Shown here: one piece after another, positions 36,401-45,168 of the stretch
Layout: each line of letters begins with the position of its first letter
Position numbering within the stretch: the stretch's first letter is position 1
Assembly: GCA_036971615.1 (NCBI GenBank)
Contig: JAYKKR010000001.1
Span: forward strand, 1,364,001 to 1,428,000
Length of the DNA stretch: 64,000 nucleotides
DNA from: Amyloporia xantha
Lineage: Eukaryota > Basidiomycota > Agaricomycetes > Polyporales > Adustoporiaceae
Direction: 5' to 3'
Translations under genes and position numbers: made by a program
The notes under the pieces: generated by a model
Seen by the model: only the letters and a program-made list of their open reading frames with translations
Database searches by the model: none
Told to the model about the DNA's origin: nothing

Positions 36401-37848
36401 CAACTGTCGAGTGAGGTCTCTAGGCGTGAGACGATTTCTGGCAATTGTGCCGAAAGCACGCGATACGGGGCTTGTAGTCTCGGAACATGGCCAGTGTTGC
36501 CGGATGCTGATGACGTGTCTTTCTGCGCAATAGTAGCGTGAGATCGCTTGAACAAGGGTGTAGTGCATGCCGTGCAGCAGAGGTCTGGAGGTGAATTTGC
36601 TGGATATACGCGTCGACAAGTCGGACACATCGCCTTGACCTCAAAATTGTCGGCTAAATGAAGTCGGGTGATGGCAGTTTGAAGTGTAACAGGGGCATTC
36701 GATTTGGCTTGTAGAAGACCAAGTGTGGTAAATATGAGACGGAGGACTTGCAAAATGAGCGTGCAGGCACGGTACGGGAGGTGATAGTGTAAATGGAGCC
36801 AAGTGGTGAGCAATAAGAGAACACGCCAATACCACGTATCTGCCGATTGACCAAGAATCGCATGAGCGACCAGCGGAACTTCAGCCGGCGCGTTCTGAGG
36901 GAGGTCGCGAAGGGGAATAGGGGCAGGGCTCGAAGGGGAATCACGCATGGGAGAATTCGAGTCTGCAGGGTTCACTATTTGTTCCTCTTCATGACGTGGA
37001 AGTTCTGCGAGCCCGGGGGTTGCGGATTGAGGCCGCTCAAATGGTGCTGCAGACACACTGAGATTATGTTGATTCGGTTCAGGTGGCTCTGTGTGCACCT
37101 CCGGACGTTCTGAGACAGCCGGCGTACTGACGCATGATGGATCAGGTATCCTAGGCGGCCACGCACCCGAAGGCTCAGTATTTGCTGGTTGGCCTGAGGC
37201 ACGGGGCGACCCCGGTGAGGACGGTCGAAAATCTTGCAAGTCGGGGCAAGAATGTGTTTGTTCTTGCTGAGAGGGCGAGATTGAGGGGTGAACGTCGAAT
37301 GACTCAATTGTTAGCACGCGAGAGACACTACGACTCTCGTGGGCCTCGGGGCAGGCTGGGGACAAGCCCAATCCTGCTACGGATGCAGACTCCGCATGGC
37401 AAGGCGACGGCGGCGCGCCGCATACCGCGGAGGCTCCCTCCACGCTAGACAATGGGCCTTCGAAATGTTGGTGACTCGTCGTGAAAGATGACTGTGCTAC
37501 CGGATTATGACTGGACGACGTGACTCGCACCGTACTGGAATCTGGGTCCTGCAATCCCCGACTAAGACATTGTCTTTTTGCGAGCCGCTTGAACGCGCTT
37601 GACTCAGATAGTTTGACGGCATCCTCCTCGTCTTCTGAAGGGCAAATATTCTTGTTTGCCTTCGCTGCATGATCGCGCTGCATATACGATGGCACGAGCC
37701 TACCGTTGCATTTCTCACAGTTACAAGGTACCTTTTTCTTCTGATACTCATACTAGACTTCAGTGTGTGAGATTTCAGTGAAAAACATGAGAGCAGTATA
37801 TCGACGCACCCTCGAGTCCTGCTTCTTCGGTTTCGGCGGTGCGTTCAT
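33454..37848 (-). CDS. Plavaka-family (tnp2-like) transposase
   Basis: Large spliced gene. ATG 37848 begins MNAPPKPKKQDSR; the next exon opens with a Cys/His motif, VPCNCEKCNGRLVPSYMQRDH, a typical N-terminal zinc-binding segment of these proteins. A long Ser/Pro-rich region follows, then a second Cys cluster (MCPTCRRV ... CCTACTTPL, near 36560-36620). The catalytic tnp2 core comes next: LRIGITLGFDGYVYQLY near 36200-36260, CRMCGFGDHNTKSAFCTRC (35700-35780), MSVIDPMHNILLG (near 35420-35460), GGSLTADEWKGMALNYCPVI (35080-35140) and IEDYGPVYGFWTFLSERLNK (near 34560-34610). The C-terminus is a mixed region ending CICDI at 33454. The conserved DPMHN and DYGPVY...FE/SER-N motifs place it in the fungal Plavaka group. 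No frameshift was needed, so the enzyme may be functional. Confidence 0.8.
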
Positions 37849-38629
37849 GTCGTTAGCACGGTGTCAGTGGTGGTCGCAAGTCAACGGGTGAAAAAAGATA
37901 TATTTCGAGGATCCGCCAAGTCAACCTGCTGTGCCAAAAGCGTGCGCAGATCCTGCCAGAGCGCGTGAGGTGGATCCGTCTACGTTGGGATACGAGATGT
38001 ACATGAACGTAAATCAGCCTGTGAGTCACGCGGCATGGGAGCACGTTAGATTAGTCATGTAGCTATATCTAGACATATCTGCGACATTCTGGACTTAGCA
38101 ATGCCAAACATGGGTTACATTATGCATACTGAGAGACAGGCTACTTCCGTATGTACCACGTCGTTTTATCTGCCCACAACCAACTACACGGAACCTGCAC
38201 GGCCTGTGCATATAGGTCGGTTCACATAAGCCCGGCGCAAATACACCCACGTACACGAACCAGTAAAAGGCGCGCCTTTAACGCAGTGAGTGGTCGATCC
38301 CCATCACCCAGATAAGGTGTGCCTGGCCCGTAAACAACGTTCCGTTTTGCGCTGCTACTTTGGGCTGCCGTCTATCACCACTCTGGTTCGAGCTCATCTG
38401 CCTCATCATCAAGACGAAGGCCTACGGCAGTTAACTGTAGATGCGAACTTGGATGCGAATGACTTTGAAAAGATTGGCTCATCACGACACGGTCCCACGG
38501 ACTCGGGCCATATAATGTCGCAAGAGATAGCATCACAGTCTTGAATGAGTCAGTCGGCTTATCCTGCAGTTGTCCTGCGGCACTATCTAGCGATACTGTT
38601 GGCACCGACCACATCATCGCACTGGAAAA
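37849..38629. other. Intergenic region, right transposon flank
   Basis: No gene supported. It contains the transposase promoter, the presumed right end of the element and the promoter of the MFS gene. An 84-codon plus-strand frame (38290-38544) has no recognisable feature. Confidence 0.45.
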
Positions 38630-40845
38630 ATGGCGGTAGACGAGGAGACGCCTTTGCTCGCTGATGCTCCTCAAGACGTCTCGAATCCAAACGGACCAAG
38701 ACATGATGAGCGGGATGTAGCAGAGGCTAATGAGAATGAAGTTCTCAAGCCCCAGGCGTCCATTGTTACTGTGGTATGTCCGTTCATCTTCTTTGTGCCC
38801 ACTATCAGCTCTGTGTCGTGTGTGTGTACTGGTCTTTAAAAATGGGGACCTTTATATCGCGATCTGCAGCCTACAATCATACCCTACCTTCTAAATGATT
38901 TACATTCGCGGTGTCTAGATTGTCCCTATGATGCTTGGGATTTTCCTCATTGCCATGGACTCAACGATCGTCGCCTCCACGTATGCGGCAATTGGCAGCC
39001 AATTTGAGCATTTAGAAAACACCAGCTGGATTGCCACCGGATACATGCTCACCTTAACCAGCTTCCAGTATGTCACATCATATCATTGCACATACACGCT
39101 GATCCTTAGTGCTTATACCTTAGACCTCTTTATGGGAAGGTAGGCGAGATTGCTCTCTCTGTGACACCAACTTTAATGCAATCATTACCTTCAGCTGAGC
39201 GACATATTCGGTCGTAAATCTTGCCTATTATTTGCACTTTCCGTCTTCGCTTTTGGATGTCTCCTGTGCGGTCTGGCTGGAAGTATGACGTCGCTTATTA
39301 TAGCGCGTGCTATTGCAGGAATGGGTGGTGGTGGCATTGGAACGTGAGTAAATATAGTTGTGGAGGCACGAACATGGGCCAATAATCATGGTGAACACAG
39401 GGTTGGGGTCATTATAATGTCGGACGTGGTACCTTTGCGCAACCGAGGTACATGGCAAGGCGTCGCGAACATCGTGTTTGCTTCGGGACAGGCTACTGGT
39501 GCTCCACTAGGAGGTTTCCTTGCCGATACGATTGGCTGGAGATGGTGAGTGTTGATGGAACTGTCTCACGTACGGTCTTCAAGGCTTATGATTATCTGTC
39601 AGGGCCTTCCTTATGCAAGTACCCATAACTCTCCTAGCTTTGATCTCGGTAACGGTCGGACTCAAACTCCCTCACGCTGATAATGCCGACTTCAAAGCCA
39701 AATTAAAACGCGTGGACTTTGCTGGTGCAGTCACTCTTGTCGTGGCTGTCTTCTCCCTCCTCCTTGGACTGGACAGAGGAGGCAACATATCCTGGAAAGA
39801 CAACATCACTATCATGTGTTTCGTCGTCTTTGCTGTGCTCTTTGTTGCATTCATCGTCATCGAATGGCACATTGCAAGGGAGCCATTTGCACCGAAACAC
39901 ATCGTCGTCAACACCACCCTTCTCGCCAGTTATCTGTGCAATTTCTTCCTGAATGGCGCGATCCTCACAGTCGTTTTTCACATATCGCTGTACCTGCAAG
40001 CCGTGCGTGGATTTAATCCTGGGCAAGTGGGACTGGCGCTACTTCCCAATGTCATCGGTGGTGCTATTGGCAGCGTGTCGAGCGGATTGATTATGAAAGC
40101 GACGGGGAAATATTACGTGCTTTGCATCCTGGTCACTCTCCTCTCGTTTACTGGCATCTTCATCGTCGCAGGTGTGACAGGACCTTTCATTTTCTCCATG
40201 ATCGGTCTTGGCGCTGGTACGTATGGGCATGTTCTACTGATTGCGGACGCTGACGATACAATAAAGGACTGGCTATGATGAACCTTGGAGGCTGTAAGTA
40301 CCGTTCGCCTGAACACTTTGTCTTACTGAACATTATCGTCCAGGGGCAACTCTTACAATAACCCTAATCGCGCTTATCGCGAACGCAGGCCCAGAAAATC
40401 AGGCCGTAGCTACAGCAGGTGTGTCTCCAAGTATCTTGGGTTCAGGCGTTAAGGCGAGGCTGATTACGTTCGGCCAGTGTCCTATCTTTTTAGGTCATTA
40501 GGATCCGTGGTGTGTCTTTCTGTCGCAACGACACTTTTCCAGCAGACGCTTCGTGTCCGGTTACACCAACTACTGACAGGAGCCGATGTCGAGGAGGTGA
40601 GCTGGCAGCGTGTTTTAACGAGGTTGCCATAAGGCTGAATCTACCTACCCGTGTCTGTTTCATAGATTATCAGTCGTGTGCGAGAATCGCTGAGTGAAAT
40701 TGATAAGCTCGAGCCTACAGCACGCGCAGCAGTAGTGCAATCCTACTCAGACGGCGTCCAGGTGGCGATGTGGTTCTCTGTGGGATTAATGGTTATCACC
40801 GTCATCTGCACACCTTTTATCAGAGAGAAGCCTCTGGCTCGGTGA
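38630..40845 (+). CDS. MFS transporter, DHA2 (14-helix) family
   Basis: Proton-coupled exporter of the Azr1/Vba type (drug or vacuolar basic amino acid transport). Start ATG 38630 with an acidic N-terminus (MAVDEETPLLADAP). The first TM lies after an intron (PMMLGIFLIAMDSTIVAS, the DHA2 motif), then FEHLENTSWIATGYMLTLT. A 16-nt microexon (39125-39140) supplies PLYGK and joins to LSDIFGRKSCLL, recreating the MFS motif A loop. Later: GVIIMSDVVPLRNRGTWQG with GQATGAPLGGFLADTIGWRW (motif C), the long exon 39603-40218 with helices from AFLMQVPI to FIFSMIGLGA, and the C-terminal exons RVRLHQLLTG/ADVEEIISRVRES-LSEIDKLEP and MWFSVGLMVITVICTPFI, ending TGA 40843-40845. Substrate cannot be read from sequence. 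Confidence 0.87.
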
Positions 40846-41502
40846 GAATTCGAAGGTGTACGCATGTAGGGCAAACTAGAACATCGGGGAAGATTAAATG
40901 TATCTCAACGATCTTAGCCGTATAATGCCTAAGTTCTGTAGTACGTAGCTGCATCAAATCAGATACTTGCTTCGTCGGAAATACATGAGAATCGGATATC
41001 GATACCGTTAGCGTGAATGACATGTCTTCACCCCTCACAACATTGTTCCTTGGCCTCTCCCCCATGGGGTGTTCGGCCCCCGCGTATTATGATTAGCATC
41101 TGTATCAATGCTTCTACAATGGCCTGTTGTCGACTTCTTTACTGGGCTTCGATGAGACAGGCTCCCAACCACGCATATCAGATCGTTCACAGGATGAACC
41201 ATGATGGGCCCTACATCCGGAACCCTTCGTGGATATTCTCACACATTGCCACGGCCTATATCTCGCTATTCGACGACAGTGACGATAGGGGAGTGATAGT
41301 CTTCGACCGAGAGATCGAAGGAAAAAACGCCCGGTATGACCGCAATCGTTCGTGATACGAGGTGATCATGTCAATGGAGGAAGGGTCATCTGAGCATGCA
41401 GTGAAACGACGATCGTTGAGCGGAAATGAACAGATAATGGAGTCGGTGAAATAGGTGACGTACGTGCGCCCTTTTCTTACGTTCTCCTCGCGTCGATCCG
41501 TA
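40846..41502. other. Convergent intergenic region
   Basis: 657 bases between the 3' ends of the MFS gene (+) and ketopantoate reductase (-). No gene seen; short antisense frames only. Terminators of both genes must lie here. Confidence 0.5.
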
Positions 41503-42786
41503 TCACAATATCGAATTCGTTGGCACCGAAATGTCCAGGGGGATCGCGGTCCGCAGCAGCACAAGGTCCAGCAGCGACGCCGTCAACGGCACGGGCACCT
41601 TGTAGCGTTTCGCGAGGCTCAGAAGATACCCGTTTATGTACATGACCTCCGTCTTCTTCCCTCGGCGCACGTCGATGAGCATCGAGGAGACGTTGGCCCG
41701 CGTTGAGTTCACCACGCGCTCGCACTCCTCGACAAGCGCGGGGGGGCGGAGCTCGTACGGGAAGTGCTGATCGGCGAGATGATCTGCAGCAGCACTCTCG
41801 TTGCCCGAGGGAGACTCGGTGTGCTTGCGCATTGTCCTTAGTTCTTCGACCCACTGGGCGTGGAAGACGCTCGAGGCCTCGACGCAAAGCCGCTCGCATA
41901 TGCGACGGCCGCCAGGTACTTTGAGAATGTCGTCGTTCCTACAGTTGAGCAAGGCGGTGAGGGGGTTGATGAAAGAGTTCACGACGAGCTTGCGGCGCAT
42001 GCCGATTTCGACGGTGCGGAGCGGCTGCCAGGAGACGTTGAGTGGGGTAGCACTCATGAGTGCAGAGATGGTGTTGCGCAGGGATATGTAGCGGGAGGCC
42101 ATGGGGTCGTTCGTGATAGGTGTGATGTCGTTGAAGTCGAGCTTCTGCTCGTCTAGAGGTAACGATGTGTCGAGCGTGGCTTCGAAGTCGCGTCCCTTCG
42201 CGTCGGGTGTGATTGCTAGCTGTATGTTGCCGACACCGGTGTGCACGACGTGATTACGCTCTTTAAGGAAGGCACCATGATTATTAGTGGAGAAGACGAT
42301 ATGTGGACGCTGTTCTCGATTGCGAAACACTTTTGTGAGGAGGTCCTCATACACACCCATGCCGTTGTGCAGGAGGACGATGGTGCTGTTAGCAGAGAGC
42401 CGAGGAAGGAGTGTCATGATACTGTTCACCGCGACCGGAGCCTTGGTCGCGACTATGAGAGACTCGATGCTTGACGGGCCTGATCGCTCCGGCAGGTGCG
42501 CCCGCTCTTTTGCTTCGGGGTCATTTGGCGATTGACGAGCGCGCTCGGCCTGCTGCCTGTATACAAGGTCATCGTACGGGTCGACAGACTCGTGTTGGAA
42601 GCCCCGGGAGGTGACGACGACGCCGTCACGCTCGCAGTTGAGGAGGGAGCCTGCGGCGGTGGCAGTGGCGGCGAGGTCGGGGGCTCTGTGGATGATGGAG
42701 ATGACGTGCTTGGGGTCGAGGGCAGCGCGGAGGTAGTGGGAGACGAGGGTGCCAACGGCGCCGAGGCCGAGAACGTGGATGTGCAT
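41503..42786 (-). CDS. PAN5: 2-dehydropantoate 2-reductase (ketopantoate reductase)
   Basis: NADPH-dependent reduction of ketopantoate to pantoate in pantothenate and CoA synthesis. Single exon, 427 residues from ATG 42786, chosen because MHIHVLGLGAVGTLVSHYL begins directly with the Rossmann strand; a longer frame upstream has no ATG-supported family sequence. Visible: GxGxxG (GLGAVG), the VLLHNGMGVYED loop (near residue 145), NNHGAF, the catalytic Lys in GMRRKLVVNSFINPLTALLN (K and following Asn residues intact), and the C-terminal STRANVSSMLIDVRRGKKTE with YINGYLL, matching the ApbA/PanE C-terminal domain. An insert between the two domains (Ser/Glu-rich, near 41750-41830) makes it longer than bacterial PanE (about 300), as usual in fungi. 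The symbol follows yeast. It is divergent from the aldo-keto reductase. Confidence 0.9.
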   Translation of the reverse strand: MHIHVLGLGAVGTLVSHYLRAALDPKHVISIIHRAPDLAATATAAGSLLNCERDGVVVTSRGFQHESVDPYDDLVYRQQAERARQSPNDPEAKERAHLPERSGPSSIESLIVATKAPVAVNSIMTLLPRLSANSTIVLLHNGMGVYEDLLTKVFRNREQRPHIVFSTNNHGAFLKERNHVVHTGVGNIQLAITPDAKGRDFEATLDTSLPLDEQKLDFNDITPITNDPMASRYISLRNTISALMSATPLNVSWQPLRTVEIGMRRKLVVNSFINPLTALLNCRNDDILKVPGGRRICERLCVEASSVFHAQWVEELRTMRKHTESPSGNESAAADHLADQHFPYELRPPALVEECERVVNSTRANVSSMLIDVRRGKKTEVMYINGYLLSLAKRYKVPVPLTASLLDLVLLRTAIPLDISVPTNSIL

Positions 42787-43066
42787 GTACGGGCACCGTC
42801 GCTGTCGACGACGATGAGCGCGCGACAATGCAAGCCTTGGGCGGCGTGGCGGGCGTTCCCGAGGGGTTTCCTGATAAGGCAAGAGGCGACGTAAAAACGC
42901 CGATAAAAGACCGAGAAGACCCGGCGGTGGACGATGAGGTCATGCGGCGACATCGATGGGATGAGCGACTGATGGGTTCTCCGTACGGGGCCCCTTCGCA
43001 TCCCCTCCCCTATCGATCTTCTCTCTATGGGGCGGCCCGTCCGACCCGCACAGTCGCCCTCAAAAC

Positions 43067-43073
43067 TTATAAG
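43067..43073 (+). promoter_or_regulatory. TATA-like element of the aldo-keto reductase gene
   Basis: TTATAAG lies 82 bases before ATG 43155, in a 368-base divergent promoter shared with ketopantoate reductase. The downstream stretch is pyrimidine-rich (TCCATCCTCTCCTC), as in highly expressed fungal genes. Position-based inference only. Confidence 0.5.
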
Positions 43074-43154
43074 CCCGGCTTGTATCGTTGATCCCCCGTC
43101 TCGCCTTTTCTCGTTCATACCTCCATCCTCTCCTCACTTCGCATTCTCGCAACA

Positions 43155-44751
43155 ATGGCCTCCATCGCTCTCAAGAGGACTGGGCAGAAGGTTTGCACCC
43201 TTGCATTTCGCTCGCTTCCGCTGACGCTCATCTCATCGCGATCGCGCGCCAGATGCCCCTTGTCGGGTAAGACGCATCTTCGACAACGTAATTTGATCGA
43301 GCGCACGGCTGACATCGTTTCTTCAATTCAATAGCTTTGGTCTCTGGAAGGTGCGTCGGGCCCCAGTCAGCGGTCTCCCACAATTATTGATCTGACCGTG
43401 GTCTTCCTTAGGTTACCAACTCGACTTGTGCGGACGTAGGCATCTATTTGATTTGCCCGCATCCACCTGTCCTGAAAGCGTATCTTCCAGACCGTCTACA
43501 ATGCCCTCAAGGCTGGTTACCGTCTTCTTGACGGTGCTGGTGACTACGGAAACGAGAAAGAGGCTGGTGAGGGTCTCCGCCGTGCGATTGCGGATGGCAT
43601 CGTCAAGCGGGAGGATGTCTGTGAGTGCAAGACACATGCTCTTAGCATAAGATAAATACTCACCAGTGTATCATCATATCTGCAGTCGTCACCTCCAAGG
43701 TCCGTTTGGTCTCACGATGGCCATCCTGTTACAGCATCTGATAAGAACATTGTGGCAACAGCTGTGGAACACCTTCCACGCACGCGAGCATGTACGCCGA
43801 ACATTATCCATATGCGACTTGCATTTGCTCATGGAATTTTGCTAGGTGAAAACATTGGCCAAGAAGCAGCTTGGCCTCTGGGGGATTGACTACTTCGATC
43901 TCTTCCTTGTCCACTTCCCTATCTCCCTCGAGTACGTCGACCCTGCGCACCGCTACCCCCCTGAGTGGTGGGGCGATGACAAGAAGGTGCACCTCGGTAT
44001 GTGCCATAGCCAGTCATACACAGGTGTATGCTGATTGTACCACAGCAAAGGTTCCCTTCGCTGAGACCTGGGGTGCCATGGAGGAGCTTGTAGATGAGGG
44101 TCTCGCCAAGAACATTGGTGTCTCGTATGTTATCTCTCACGACATAACGGGATGAATTTTGAGCGGGTATTCGTAGTAACTGCCAGGGTTCCATCCTCCT
44201 TGACATTCTGCGTTACGCCCGCATCGAGCCTGCAGTCAACCAGGTCGAGATCCACCCCTACTTGACACAGGAGGCTCTGATCAAGTTGAGCAAGACCCTC
44301 GGCATTGCGATCACTGCATACTCGTCTCTCGGCCCGCAGAGTTACGTGGAGCTCGGCGCTGACAAGGGCGCCGAGAACTTGTTGCAGCACAACACGATTG
44401 CGGGCATCGCTTCCGCACACTCGAAATGTGAGTCACATGAGAATTCGACCGTGCAAGAGTGACTGCTGATTCTCACTCACCCGCAGCGAACGCGCAAGTC
44501 TTGCTCCGCTGGGCTGTGCAGCAGGGCCTTGCGGTCATCCCGAAGAGTAACAACCACGACCGTCTGGTGCAGAACTTGCAAGTCGACCAGTTCACGCTCT
44601 CGGATGCGGAGATGAAGGAGATCAGTGCTTTGAACATTAACCTCCGTGTAAGCATAGTTCATCCACCTAATTGGAAATGCAATGCTGATGTGTTCCTGCA
44701 TAGCTCAACGACCCTGCCGACATTGACCCTCGCATGGCTATCTTCGCGTGA
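43155..44751 (+). CDS. Xylose-reductase-type aldo-keto reductase
   Basis: NAD(P)H-dependent reduction of aldoses such as D-xylose to xylitol (AKR2 type); substrate scope inferred. Spliced from about ten exons starting [22 protein letters not shown]. Catalytic tetrad visible: Asp and Tyr in [17 protein letters not shown], Lys in FVTSK (on a 14-nt exon at 43686-43699), and His in [11 protein letters not shown]. Further hallmarks: [13 protein letters not shown], the xylose-reductase WWGDDKKVH loop, [31 protein letters not shown], and the cofactor motif [14 protein letters not shown]. It ends DPRMAIFA with TGA 44749-44751. Junctions read: [30 protein letters not shown]. About 320-330 residues, normal for the family. 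All key residues are present. Confidence 0.92.
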
Positions 44752-45127
44752 AAAGGAGATGTATATAGATAACTGAATGTTGTATATGTATAGTACGGTG
44801 CAAGAATCTAGAACGTCGCAAATGAGATCCACGAAGCTATCGTTGTCTAGACCGCAGAGCATTGACTACGCCGCAAGTGACCGATGTGAAATGGCAGTAC
44901 CAGTCATACAAAAATGAGTCTATCTATGACTGGAACTGACTGGGCGCCGTCGCGGGAGAGCTGTGCGCGCATGCGGGGCAATTGTGAAATGGAGTGACAG
45001 GGTGCAGCCCCGCAGCGCGTGAGGACGCGTATGTGGTTCCTTATAAGGAAGGAGCTGCCATTCTCGTCCTCGATCATATACACTGCGCATTGGTCGGGGT
45101 TTGAATCTATTTGGGAGAGGCCCTCCT

Positions 45128-45135
45128 TATATAAG
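45128..45135 (+). promoter_or_regulatory. TATA box of the PB1-protein gene
   Basis: TATATAAG, 34 bases before ATG 45169. It implies transcription starts close to 45160 and a very short leader, which excludes the upstream in-frame codons at 45019 as translation start. Confidence 0.55.
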
Positions 45136-45168
45136 TCGCGCCTTCTCTCGACGGGCTCTCCCACAACC

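Larger units (their letters stand above)
31518..37964. mobile_element. Plavaka-like (tnp2/CMC) DNA transposon, apparently intact
   Basis: The block between about 31.5 and 38 kb carries two convergent multi-exon genes: a plus-strand accessory protein (31566-33321) and a minus-strand tnp2-type transposase (37848-33454), whose 3' ends are only 132 bases apart. No stop codons interrupt either gene after splicing. Element ends are not established. The coordinates given are those of an 11-bp inverted match, GCGCTCTGGCA at 31518-31528 and its complement at 37954-37964, just outside the two start codons. This match could be chance and the true ends may lie further out. Confidence 0.6.

Noticed and set aside
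31518..37964. 11-bp inverted match GCGCTCTGGCA near both transposon ends as terminal inverted repeats
   Set aside because: An 11-bp match between two 500-base flanks has a several-percent chance of arising randomly, and no target-site duplication was seen beside it. It is used only as a provisional boundary.
41703..42894. Plus-strand open frames opposite ketopantoate reductase
   Set aside because: Antisense to conserved PanE motifs; no domain of their own.
45019..45168. Upstream translation start for the PB1 protein
   Set aside because: The extension contains no PB1 sequence, and a TATATAAG box at 45128-45135 places transcription start downstream of it.
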